Source of the DNA: Muribaculaceae bacterium
GTDB lineage: Bacteria > Bacteroidota > Bacteroidia > Bacteroidales > Muribaculaceae
NCBI GenBank assembly: GCA_017618355.1
Contig: JAFZUL010000054.1
Coordinates: forward strand, 1-64,000
Direction of reading: 5' to 3'
Length of the DNA: 64,000 nucleotides
Positions 34,624 through 43,037 of this stretch are shown here, piece after piece. The notes beneath the pieces are model-generated. The model was not told the DNA's origin and ran no database searches. It worked only from the letters and a program-made list of their open reading frames with translations. Position numbers and translations under genes: made by a program. Each line of letters begins with the position of its first letter. Positions within the stretch are counted from its first letter, which is position 1.

Positions 34624-34887
34624 ATGAAAAAGTTAGTTTTATTATTCGCAGCAGTTTTTGCAATGACTTTTGTTTCTTGTGAGACCAAACCAGCTAGTGA
34701 CGCCGCAAGCAGCACAAGCGCACCAGCCAGCACTGAGAGCGTACAGAGCGCTCCTGAGGCTTCAGCCAGCGCTGTAGTATCGGAGAACAAGGAAGCTGAG
34801 GTATCGGAGAACAAAGACGCTGCTACTCCCTCTGAGGGCGAGCAGGTATCTGCCGAGAAGAAAGAAGAGCAAAAGCCTGAGGCTTAA
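34624..34887 (+). CDS. Small Ala/Ser/Glu-rich lipoprotein
   Basis: 87 residues. A lipoprotein signal peptide with Cys20 (AMTFVSC) is followed by an entirely low-complexity mature part rich in Ala, Ser, Glu and Lys, including a duplicated VSENKEAE/VSENKDAA unit. There is no folded domain. It has its own strong terminator. Small abundant lipoproteins of this kind occur in many Bacteroidales; the function is unknown. Confidence 0.75.
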   Translation: MKKLVLLFAAVFAMTFVSCETKPASDAASSTSAPASTESVQSAPEASASAVVSENKEAEVSENKDAATPSEGEQVSAEKKEEQKPEA

Positions 34888-34911
34888 GACTCTCTCCTGA
34901 GACAAGTCATA

Positions 34912-34953
34912 AAAAAGGGACCGTGCCGTGATGGGCCGGGCCCTTTTTCTTTT
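34912..34953 (+). terminator. Terminator of the small lipoprotein gene
   Basis: AAAAAGGG (34912-34919) pairs with CCCTTTTT (34941-34948), extended internally by CC/GG, and followed by a T-rich tail (CTTTTTG). Confidence 0.8.
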
Positions 34954-35023
34954 TGTATTATTACTCTTGTAAATAATAAAATATAATTACTTCTAATACG
35001 TTTAATTAGTGTTATAAATAGCA

Positions 35024-37048
35024 TTGAGTTTAAGGTTGTGTGAGAACAAAATAACTCGCGTTGCCCTAACGCTGTTGCTGACACTACTTTGTGCCAGCAA
35101 AGTCAGTGCGCTCGACCTCTTGGCGGGAAACTACTGTTTTGACAACAGTCGTCAGCACTACTCACAGGTGAAAATGATAGTGGGCAGTGTGTCAAGGCCG
35201 TTTACGCAAGTCTATGACATGACGCCCGTTCCCGACCGCCAATGGTGGCAGGCGACCCTTGACGCTGACATTTACCATATCAGCTATGTCGTCTTTGTGG
35301 AGACTGATGTGCCATCTGGCACCTACAACTCCCGTCTCAGCGTGTTTCTCGACAGCCTGAGAATTGCCAACGGCGGCAATCTGCGGCGCACAAACCTAAG
35401 TTCCAAAGGAGGCATAGATTGGAGCAAATCGCCAAGATGGGTGTTTTTTCCTATAAATGACAGGGCACAGAGCAATGGCTATTGGCGTCCCGACTACAGC
35501 TACGACGCTACAATATCGGGCTCGTTGCCAGTCATTTATCTCAATACCCGAGACTCTGTAACTATCGCAAGCAAAGACTATTATATTGATGGCAGCCTGT
35601 GGATTGACGATGCACAGCAGCCACTCGGCACAAGCCAGGATCCAATCGCCATTGAGGTGAAAGGACGCGGAAACTGGACCTGGAAAAACTCCGATAAGAA
35701 ACCTTATAAGATAAAGTTCGCTTCCAAGCAGTCGCCTTTAGGGCTTGACCATAGCCGCCATTTTGTGTTGCTGGCGCACTACAATGACTTCACTGGATAC
35801 CTGCGCAACGCCATCGGCTTTGAGATGAGCCGACAGCTCAATATGCCATACACACCCACCCAAGTGCCAGTGGAACTGGTGCTCAACGGCGACTATGTGG
35901 GACTGTATTTCCTGTGCGAGAAAATCAGGGTGGAAGGCGGCAGAGTTGATGTCTTGGAGCAGGCCGACAATGAGACACTCCCCGACAATGTGACTGGCGG
36001 CTGGCTGCTCGAGCTCAGTGACGACGGCAACAAAGTGATTGAGCAGCACCAGAACAACGACCCAGCCAACCCCATATTTTGCTTTGTCACCCAGTCGCCC
36101 GAGGAGCTCTCGCCAGTGCAGCGCAACTACATCCACGACCTCATTTATCGTGCCGACAGCTGCGTGTATGTCGCAAACAAGAGTGATCAGGGCTGGGAGC
36201 AACTCCTCGATATCAACACGCTGGCACGTTTTTATGTCATCCACGAGGTGATGGAGAATGTGGAGGCGTTTTCGGGAAGTCTGTTTATGTATAAAGACCT
36301 GGGATGGGACGAGAAACTCAAGTTTGGTCCGGTGTGGGATTTCGACAACAGCTACTTCCAGGAAAGCACTACCGGCGACCGTTTCATCTTTGACTACGAC
36401 ACCCAATACCCCTTTCTGTGGATAAAGGAAGTGCTCAAGTTTCCACGGTTCCAGCAAGAGGTAAGGGCGGTGTGGCGAGAGTTCTGCGCCAACCACGTGC
36501 TCAATAAAGTCATTGACTACGCTTGGCATTGGCGTTACCTGATTACCGATGCCGAGCAGCAAGACCGCTTGCGATGGTTTGCCTACGCGAGTAGCCATGG
36601 CTCTGAGAAGCCGCAAGAGTATATCAGCGTGATATCAAGGAAAGTGGCGTGGCTCAACTCTCAGTGGGGGGTAGTTGGCGACGTGAACATGGATGGCGTG
36701 GTCACCGCCTACGACCTTCATGCCCTTCTTGACTATCTCATCAACGACAACCATCAATACCGCATCACCTGCGACGTGGATGGTGACGGCTATGTCACTG
36801 CCACCGACCTGAGAATGCTTTGCGAGATTCTCCTCGGCTTCGACATCAAGTGTGGTGTTACTGGCGACGTTAATATGGACGGCGCGGTCACCGCCTCCGA
36901 TCTCATTGCTCTCTATGACTGTCTTCTCAACGGCAACCAGCAATATATCAGCACCTGCGACGTGGATGGCGACGGCAACGTCACCGCCACCGATGTTAGA
37001 GTGCTTTATGAGATTCTCCTCGGTATTGGCAATAATTCAGATCATTAA
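35024..37048 (+). CDS. CotH-kinase-like secreted protein with two dockerin modules
   Basis: 674 residues from a TTG start (35024; TTG 35036 also possible), with a signal peptide ending near KVSALD. An N-terminal beta region (about 30-165) precedes the CotH core (about 170-520): GRGNWTWKNSDKKPYKIKF, LNGDYVGLYFLCEKIRV and the metal motif GPVWDFDNSYF. Two tandem dockerin modules end it, each with two Ca loops: DVNMDGVVTAYDL, DVDGDGYVTATDL, DVNMDGAVTASDL, DVDGDGNVTATDV. It is more distant from the other two CotH genes and closer to canonical CotH. The duplicated dockerins look recent at the DNA level. Confidence 0.85.
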   Translation: MSLRLCENKITRVALTLLLTLLCASKVSALDLLAGNYCFDNSRQHYSQVKMIVGSVSRPFTQVYDMTPVPDRQWWQATLDADIYHISYVVFVETDVPSGTYNSRLSVFLDSLRIANGGNLRRTNLSSKGGIDWSKSPRWVFFPINDRAQSNGYWRPDYSYDATISGSLPVIYLNTRDSVTIASKDYYIDGSLWIDDAQQPLGTSQDPIAIEVKGRGNWTWKNSDKKPYKIKFASKQSPLGLDHSRHFVLLAHYNDFTGYLRNAIGFEMSRQLNMPYTPTQVPVELVLNGDYVGLYFLCEKIRVEGGRVDVLEQADNETLPDNVTGGWLLELSDDGNKVIEQHQNNDPANPIFCFVTQSPEELSPVQRNYIHDLIYRADSCVYVANKSDQGWEQLLDINTLARFYVIHEVMENVEAFSGSLFMYKDLGWDEKLKFGPVWDFDNSYFQESTTGDRFIFDYDTQYPFLWIKEVLKFPRFQQEVRAVWREFCANHVLNKVIDYAWHWRYLITDAEQQDRLRWFAYASSHGSEKPQEYISVISRKVAWLNSQWGVVGDVNMDGVVTAYDLHALLDYLINDNHQYRITCDVDGDGYVTATDLRMLCEILLGFDIKCGVTGDVNMDGAVTASDLIALYDCLLNGNQQYISTCDVDGDGNVTATDVRVLYEILLGIGNNSDH

Positions 37049-37109
37049 TGTTTAACTTTCTTTTTTCAAGAAAATCGGTCTATAATATGGTTAATTGAGA
37101 AAATCTCAG

Positions 37110-37117
37110 TAAATTTG
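37110..37117 (+). promoter_or_regulatory. Putative -7 box of the tricorn-type protease gene
   Basis: TAAATTTG followed by C fits the consensus; it lies 55 bp before the start within a GAGAAAATCTCA / TGAGAAAATC repeat that could bind a regulator. The -33 element is weak. Confidence 0.5.
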
Positions 37118-37172
37118 CACTTTTGAGAAAATCCTCACTTTTCTGATACTAATTAAATACTATATATCCGAT

Positions 37173-40100
37173 ATGAAAACTCGATTTTTACTTGCAGCGA
37201 TAGCTGCTGTTATAGCCACTACGGCTCTTGCTGAGACTCCGTTATGGCTGCGTTATGCCAAAATCTCGCCCGACGGCAAGGAGATTGCCTTCTGCTACAA
37301 AGGCGACATTTACAAGGTGCCTGTGGGTGGCGGACAAGCTGTTCAGCTTACCACCCAGCCCAGTTATGAATGTAATCCCGTGTGGTCGCCCGATGGCAAG
37401 AAAATAGCCTTCGCCAGTGACCGTAAGGGTAACCTCGACGTGTTTGTGATGCCCAGCAACGGCGGTACTGCCAATCAGTTGACTTTCAACAGCGCCGGCG
37501 AGACACCATGGACTTTCACTCCCGATGGCCGCTACATCTATTTCTCGGCAGCCATTCAAGATCCCACCACTAGCGCGCTGTTTCCCTCGTCACGCTTGAC
37601 CGAGGTGTATCAAGTGCCTGTGGAGGGTGGCGTGAGCACTCAAGTGCTTGCCTCGCCTGCCGAGGAAATTACATTCAACCGTGACGGCAAATTCTTTGTA
37701 TATCAAGACCAAAAGGGTATGGAAGACGCCCTGCGCAAGCACCACACCTCGAGTGTGACACGTGATGTGTGGAGCTACGACACAAAGACCGGCAAGCATG
37801 TGAACCTCACCAATCATGCCGGCGAGGACCGCAGCCCAGTGCTCAGCGCCGACGGCAGCACCGTCTATATACTGAGCGAGCGCAACGGCGGGTCGTTCAA
37901 CGTGTATTCGTTCCCCATCAACGCGCCACAGAGCATCAAGGCCCTCACCTCGTTTAAGAAGAACCCCGTGCGCTTCCTGTCTATTGCCAGCAACGGCACA
38001 TTGTGCTACACCTACGACGGCGAGATTTACACCCAGGTACAAGGCGGCAAGCCTGCAAAGGTAAAGATTGACCTCATCCACGACGATGCCGACCAAGTGA
38101 AACGCCTCACCTTCTCGAGCGGTGCCAAGAGCGCTTCGGTATCGCCCGACGGCAAGCAGGTGGCATTTATCGTGCGTGGCGAAGTGTTTGTCACCTCAGT
38201 GGAATATGCCACTACTAAGCGCATATCCGCCACCGCCGAACAAGAGGCTGGCGTGTGCTGGGCACCCGACAACCGCACCATAGCCTATGCAACCGAGCGT
38301 AACGGCATCTGGCAACTAGTGCAAGCTACCATCGAGCGCAAGGAAGACCTGAACTTCCCCAACGCAACAATAATAAATGAGGAGATTCTGCTGCCATCGA
38401 CCTCCATTGAGCGCGCTTATCCTCAATACTCTCCCGACGGCAAGGAGCTGGCCTTCATCGAGGGCCGTAACAAGCTCATGGTTATGGACCTCAAGAGCAA
38501 GAAGGTGCGTCAAATCACCGATGGAAGCACTTGGTATGAGACTAACGGCGGCTTTAACTATGAGTGGTCACCCGACGGCAAGTGGTTCGCACTTGAGTTC
38601 ATCGGCAACCAGCGCGACCCATATAGCGATGTGGGTCTGGTGAGCGCACAAGGCGGCGAGATTCACAACCTCACCCAGAGCGCTTATTTCAGCGAGAGTC
38701 CTCGTTTCGTTCTCGACGGCAACGCCATCCTCTACAAGACCAACCGCTACGGTATGCGCAGCCATGCCTCATGGGGCTCACAGGACGACCTTGCCCTCAT
38801 ATTCCTCAATCAGGAAGCCCTCGACAAGTATCAGCTCAACAAGGAGGATTCCGAGTTGCTGAAGGAGGCCGAGAAGGAAGAGAAGAAGGCCGAGGAAGAG
38901 AAAAAGAAAGAAGATGAGAAGAACGGCAAGAAGAAGAAAGAAATTGTTGGCGACAGCAACAAGGAGAAGCCTGATTATATCGTAGTGGAGTTTGACGGCA
39001 TCGAAGACCGCATCGTGCGCGTGACCACCAACTCCAGCGACATCGCCTCGGCTCTCATCACTAAAGACGGCGAGAATCTCTATTACCTCTCGGCATTTGA
39101 GAAAGGCTACGACCTTTGGAAGATGGACTTGAGAAAGAAGAGCACCACTCTCATCAACAAGATGGGCTCGAAATGGGCCAACATCGAGAGCACAAAGGAT
39201 GGCAAAGAGTTCTTCATTCTGGGCAGCGGCACAATGCAAAAGCTCACAGTCTCGAGCGACAAACTTAAAGCCATCACTTATAGCGCCAAGATGAAGATGG
39301 ACCTTACTGCTGAGCGCGAGTACATGTTCAACCACGTGGAGAAGCAGATTCAGGAGCGTTTCTACAACACCAACTTCCACGGCGTGAACTGGAAAGAGAA
39401 CTGTAACACCTACCGAAAGTTCTTGCCACATATCAACAACAACTACGACTTTGCCAACCTCCTTAGCGAGTTGCTTGGTGAGCTCAACGTGTCGCACACA
39501 GGTGGACGTTATTATCCCACTAGTGGAGAGACAACAGCTAATCTGGGTCTGCTTTACGACATGAGCTACACTGGCAAGGGTCTGAAAATTGCCGAAGTGG
39601 TGACTGGAGGACCATTCAACAAGTCGAAATCAAAGGTTAAGGCTGGCTGCATCGTTGAGAAAATCAATGGCGAGGAAATCACCTACGACAACGACCACAC
39701 CACCTTGCTCAACGGCCAGACTGGCGTGAAGACACTCGTGTCGTTCCGCGACCCCGCCACCGGCGAGACTTGGGACGAAGTGGTGAAGCCCATCAGCCGC
39801 AGCGCCCTTAACACCCTGCTTTACAAGCGTTGGGTGAAACATAACGAGCATATCGTTGATAGCATCTCGGGTGGAAGATTAGGATATGTCCACATCGAGT
39901 CGATGAACGATGCCAGTTACCGTGAGGTTTACAGCAAGGTGCTTGGCAAGTACAACAAGCGCGACGGTATCGTGATTGACATCCGCTTCAACGGCGGTGG
40001 CCGTCTACACGAGGATATCGAGGTGCTCTTCACAGGCAAGAAGTATTTGACTCAGGAGATTCGCGGACGCGACGCTTGCGATATGCCAAGCCGTCGCTGG

Positions 40101-40427
40101 AATAAACCCAGCATCATGCTGCAGTGCGAGGCTTGCTACAGCAACGCTCACGGCACGCCCTGGGTATATAAGCAGATGAATATTGGCAAACTCGTGGGAG
40201 CAGCAGTTCCCGGCACCATGACCAGCGTGTCGTGGGAGACTCTGCAAGACGACTCGCTCATCTTCGGTATTCCCATCATCGGCTACCGCACAGCGCAAGG
40301 CAACTACCTCGAGAATAGCCAGCTTGAGCCCGACATTAAGGTCCTCAATGACCCCGCCGAGGTGGTAAAGGGCGTCGACACCCAACTTATTACTGCGACT
40401 AAAGAGTTAATGAAACAGATTAAATAA
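37173..40427 (+). CDS. Tricorn-type S41 peptidase with beta-propellers and PDZ domain
   Basis: 1084 residues. A signal peptide (MKTRFLLAAIAAVIATTALA) is followed by WD40-like/TolB-like propeller repeats (WSPDGKKIAFASDR type, about 25-560), a Lys/Glu-rich linker (about 565-595) and a second propeller-like part. The tricorn core-1 region has VSHTGG (Ser-His pair, about 772). A PDZ (about 800-880) and an S41 catalytic domain with DIRFNGGGRLHEDIEV and the nucleophile region CYSNAHGTPW (about 987) follow. Tricorn enzymes process oligopeptides. The signal peptide places this one in the envelope, unlike archaeal tricorn. Confidence 0.9.
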   Translation: MKTRFLLAAIAAVIATTALAETPLWLRYAKISPDGKEIAFCYKGDIYKVPVGGGQAVQLTTQPSYECNPVWSPDGKKIAFASDRKGNLDVFVMPSNGGTANQLTFNSAGETPWTFTPDGRYIYFSAAIQDPTTSALFPSSRLTEVYQVPVEGGVSTQVLASPAEEITFNRDGKFFVYQDQKGMEDALRKHHTSSVTRDVWSYDTKTGKHVNLTNHAGEDRSPVLSADGSTVYILSERNGGSFNVYSFPINAPQSIKALTSFKKNPVRFLSIASNGTLCYTYDGEIYTQVQGGKPAKVKIDLIHDDADQVKRLTFSSGAKSASVSPDGKQVAFIVRGEVFVTSVEYATTKRISATAEQEAGVCWAPDNRTIAYATERNGIWQLVQATIERKEDLNFPNATIINEEILLPSTSIERAYPQYSPDGKELAFIEGRNKLMVMDLKSKKVRQITDGSTWYETNGGFNYEWSPDGKWFALEFIGNQRDPYSDVGLVSAQGGEIHNLTQSAYFSESPRFVLDGNAILYKTNRYGMRSHASWGSQDDLALIFLNQEALDKYQLNKEDSELLKEAEKEEKKAEEEKKKEDEKNGKKKKEIVGDSNKEKPDYIVVEFDGIEDRIVRVTTNSSDIASALITKDGENLYYLSAFEKGYDLWKMDLRKKSTTLINKMGSKWANIESTKDGKEFFILGSGTMQKLTVSSDKLKAITYSAKMKMDLTAEREYMFNHVEKQIQERFYNTNFHGVNWKENCNTYRKFLPHINNNYDFANLLSELLGELNVSHTGGRYYPTSGETTANLGLLYDMSYTGKGLKIAEVVTGGPFNKSKSKVKAGCIVEKINGEEITYDNDHTTLLNGQTGVKTLVSFRDPATGETWDEVVKPISRSALNTLLYKRWVKHNEHIVDSISGGRLGYVHIESMNDASYREVYSKVLGKYNKRDGIVIDIRFNGGGRLHEDIEVLFTGKKYLTQEIRGRDACDMPSRRWNKPSIMLQCEACYSNAHGTPWVYKQMNIGKLVGAAVPGTMTSVSWETLQDDSLIFGIPIIGYRTAQGNYLENSQLEPDIKVLNDPAEVVKGVDTQLITATKELMKQIK

Positions 40428-40452
40428 AAGTACGGGAAACGTGAGACTTGCG

Positions 40453-40470
40453 GACGAGGCAGGCCTCGTC
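40453..40470. repeat. Small hairpin after the protease gene
   Basis: GACGAGG-CAGG-CCTCGTC forms a 7 bp stem with a 4 nt loop, 26 bp after the stop codon. There is no T-tract, so it may be an mRNA end-stabiliser, not a terminator. It is followed by AACACTTGAAACTTAACACTT phrases. Confidence 0.5.
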
Positions 40471-40512
40471 CCCTGCATAACACTTGAAACTTAACACTTA
40501 AAACTTATAAAT

Positions 40513-40845
40513 ATGGTACTATTAGACAGTTTTTTTAGTCCTACAGGGACTTTCTTCTGGATTTGTGGCATCGTTGCATCATTAGGACTGGTTCTAGGTT
40601 ATGTGCCTCAGGCCATCCAGACCATCAGGACCCGCAAGACCGACGACATTGCACTGCCCACATTCTTGATGATAGGCATTGGCGGCATCGCTTTCATGCT
40701 GCAAGGAATTATGCTTGGCATCTTTGGTGAAGGTTTCGCCATCTTCTGGACCAATCTTATCACCACAATCTGCAGCGTCATCATCTTCGGCATCAAGATG
40801 TATAACGACTACTTCAAGAAAGACAAGAAGGAAGAGAAGAAGTAA
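40513..40845 (+). CDS. SemiSWEET-type (PQ-loop) transporter
   Basis: 110 residues with three membrane helices and the PQ-loop motif GYVPQAIQTIRTRKTDD (about residues 35-51), ending in a Lys/Glu tail. SemiSWEETs are three-helix half-transporters that dimerise to move sugars. Substrate not predictable. It is downstream of the tricorn gene after an 85 bp spacer. A neighbouring hairpin (40866-40901) may end its transcript. Confidence 0.88.
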   Translation: MVLLDSFFSPTGTFFWICGIVASLGLVLGYVPQAIQTIRTRKTDDIALPTFLMIGIGGIAFMLQGIMLGIFGEGFAIFWTNLITTICSVIIFGIKMYNDYFKKDKKEEKK

Positions 40846-40865
40846 CATTCTTGACATCAACAACA

Positions 40866-40901
40866 AATGCGGCTCAGGAGGAAACTCACCTGGGCCGCAT
40901 T
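40866..40901. terminator. Convergent hairpin between SemiSWEET and LytTR genes
   Basis: AATGCGGC (40866-40873) pairs with GCCGCATT (40894-40901), with an inner CAGG/CCTG stem. It lies 20 bp past the SemiSWEET stop. On the other strand it lies 25 bp past the TAA that would end the full-length LytTR gene. T-tracts are poor on both sides. Confidence 0.55.
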
Positions 40902-40925
40902 AGTTATATCAAAATTACGATGGAA

Positions 40926-41633
40926 TTATCTTCCCAAGAAGTCTTGGAAGGCTTGCTTGTAGCTGTCGCCTATGGGGATATACACGTCGCCAAAGACGAT
41001 GCGGTTGCGGTCTATCTCCTTGATTTTGCTCTACTGCACGATATAGGAGCGATGCACCCTGATAAATCGTGAGGCGGGCAGCATCTGCTCCATCGCCTTC
41101 ATGTTCATGAGCGAGAGGATGGGGTGTGGCGACTGCTCGGTGTAGATTTTCACATAATCTTTGAGTCCCTCGATGTAACGTATGTCGTCGAGGTCGATTT
41201 GCAGCAGTTTGTACTCGCTCTTAACAAAGATGCTGGTTGCCTCGGGCTCGCGCTGTTCCTCGGCTTGCTGAAGCATGGTAAACCACTGCAGCGCCTTGTT
41301 GCACGCCTCAAGGAACTCGGGATATGAAATGGGTTTTAGCAGATAGTCGAGTGCATTGATGCGGTAGCCGTCGATGGCATATTGCTCAAAGGCGGTGGTG
41401 AACACCACCCTTGTTGCTTCGGGCAGCATTTTCGATAGCTCAAGTCCATTCAGCTCTGGCATCTGAATGTCGAGGAACACCACATCTACAGGGTCCTCGG
41501 CAATGCCTTTCATCGCGTCAACGGCATTAGAATACTTGCCGTGCAGCTCCATAAACGGTATTTTCTTCACATAGCTCACAAGCAGTTCCACTGCCAGCGG
41601 CTCATCGTCGATTATTGCGCATTTGATTATCAT
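40926..41633 (-). pseudogene. LytTR-type response regulator interrupted by an in-frame TAG
   Basis: The first 200 codons (41633 to 41034) encode a receiver domain (Asp9, Asp10, phospho-acceptor Asp55 in VVFLDIQMPELNG) and most of a LytTR DNA-binding domain (EGLKDYVKIY, FIRVHRSYIVQ). A TAG at 41033-41031 then stops the frame. Without any frameshift, the next 34 codons continue the conserved LytTR end (SKIKEIDRNRIVFGDVYIPI, then GDSYKQAFQDFLGR) to TAA at 40926. The truncated product would lack the last beta strands of the DNA-binding domain. TAG ends normal genes here (murD, murC, serS), so recoding is unlikely. It may be a real nonsense mutation, suppressed readthrough, or a base error. The partner kinase is 30 bp upstream. 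Confidence 0.85.
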
Positions 41634-41663
41634 TGTCGGTTAATATAGGTTATTGTTTATCGG

Positions 41664-42752
41664 TTATTGGTTATAGGTTGGATTCACTTTCCCTGATTCC
41701 TTTTCCCATAACACTATTCTAGAGAAATATTTATTAGTCTCAGAATCTAGTCCTTTTTCCCAAGTGTAGCGGTTGGGGTACATGAGTTCGAGCCGCTTGG
41801 CGACTTGTTCGAGCCCTATCCCTGAGCCGCTCTTGTCGTTGTCGCGCTTGGGATGGTTGGTGTTTGTGATTTCACACGTTATTCTATCGTCCTTGTTGGT
41901 GATAGTGATGTCGATTTCTCCGTCTCCCGCTTGCGAGATGCCATGCTTGAAAGCGTTCTCTATAAGCGAGATGAAGATTAGCGGAGCAATGGGTGTGGAG
42001 TCATCCTCATCGATGTCGATGTTGGTGTTGATTTTCACGTTATTGGTCACACGCATCTTCATCAGGTCGATATAGTTCTCGATAAACTCCACTTCTTTAT
42101 ATAGTGGCACAAAATGCTTTTGGTTGTCATATAGCGCGTGGCGCAGCAGCTTGCTGAGCTCGCCCACTGCCACCTGCGCCTTATCGGGGTCGAAGGCGAT
42201 GAGGGCGTAGATGTTGTTCAGGGTGTTGAGAAGGAAGTGTGGGTTGAGCTGGTTGCGCAGGTTCTTGAGTTCGGCATCGGTGCGGATGCGCTCAGCCTCT
42301 TTCTTTGCTTCTTGCATCTTCTGCCATCGCTGACTCATGCGAATGGCGGCACTAAGACCTATCACAAGGATAAGCATAAACGACATCTGCACAAAACGTG
42401 TCCACTTGGGTGGCGCGTTAAATGGGGGATTGGGATTAGAGTTAGGAAACAGATCGCCCATCAGGTGCCACCACCATGTCATGGCGGCAACAAGCACAAA
42501 TATCGCGATAATATTATAGAACACAAATCGCTTGCGCTTGTTAAAAAATAGCAGCTTGGGAATCAAGTAGATATAGTTAAGATAGAATATTATCATGTAG
42601 CATAACGTCCCACCCAGCGAGCGCAGGTAGTGCCTGATGGCATCGGTCATCGTGTCGTTCTGACGGTACATGAACAGCGGAAACGCCAACAGCAATCCCC
42701 AGCACAGCACATGAATCAAGGTCGCCCTGTTAAATGTAAACTTCTTTCCCAT
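41664..42752 (-). CDS. LytS/YehU-type sensor histidine kinase
   Basis: 362 residues. Four membrane helices lie in the first ~140 residues with only short loops. The His-kinase domain follows: LNPHFLLNTLNNIYALI (phospho-acceptor His in about 193-203), and the ATP-binding region with LIENAFKHGI and GSGIGLEQVAKRL. This is the standard partner of LytTR regulators in Bacteroidetes. The signal is not predictable. A TATCTTTG -7 box lies only 5 bp before the ATG, suggesting a leaderless transcript. Confidence 0.92.
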   Translation of the reverse strand: MGKKFTFNRATLIHVLCWGLLLAFPLFMYRQNDTMTDAIRHYLRSLGGTLCYMIIFYLNYIYLIPKLLFFNKRKRFVFYNIIAIFVLVAAMTWWWHLMGDLFPNSNPNPPFNAPPKWTRFVQMSFMLILVIGLSAAIRMSQRWQKMQEAKKEAERIRTDAELKNLRNQLNPHFLLNTLNNIYALIAFDPDKAQVAVGELSKLLRHALYDNQKHFVPLYKEVEFIENYIDLMKMRVTNNVKINTNIDIDEDDSTPIAPLIFISLIENAFKHGISQAGDGEIDITITNKDDRITCEITNTNHPKRDNDKSGSGIGLEQVAKRLELMYPNRYTWEKGLDSETNKYFSRIVLWEKESGKVNPTYNQ

Positions 42753-42756
42753 AGTG

Positions 42757-42764
42757 CAAAGATA
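42757..42764 (-). promoter_or_regulatory. -7 box very close to the histidine kinase start
   Basis: TATCTTTG on the minus strand ends 5 bp before the ATG at 42752. If active, transcription would begin at or next to the start codon. No good -33 TTG is found 19 bp upstream. Confidence 0.4.
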
Positions 42765-42871
42765 GTGTATATTTTCATAATAAACATCACTTTTCTATAA
42801 CAATATTGCACCTATTAGACAAAACCAAACTATCACATAGAAGAAAATGCGAAATTAATAGACAAAATCGG

Positions 42872-43037
42872 GGGGAGGTAGAACGAGGAAGGTGGAACGA
42901 GGAAGGTGGGAGGTGGAATGTGGAACGTGGGAGGTGGAACGAGGAAAGTGGAAGGTGGAATGTGGAACGAGGGAGGTGTAACGTGGGAGGTTATTACGAA
43001 TCTTCTCCCCTCTTCCCTCTCCACTCTCCACTCTCTA
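42872..43037. repeat. Purine-rich GGAGGTGGAACGAGGAA repeat array
   Basis: About ten tandem variants of GGAGGTGGAATGTGGAACG or GAACGAGGAAG span 42875-42990, followed by the pyrimidine phrase CTCCACTCTCCACTCTC (43019-43035). The region has open frames on both strands with no coding features. Complementary phrases (CTCGTTCCAC) appear at 45560-45610. Confidence 0.7.

Noticed and set aside
40926..41033. TAG recoded as a sense codon in this organism
   Set aside because: TAG terminates murD, murC and serS at expected family ends, so a general recoding is not supported.
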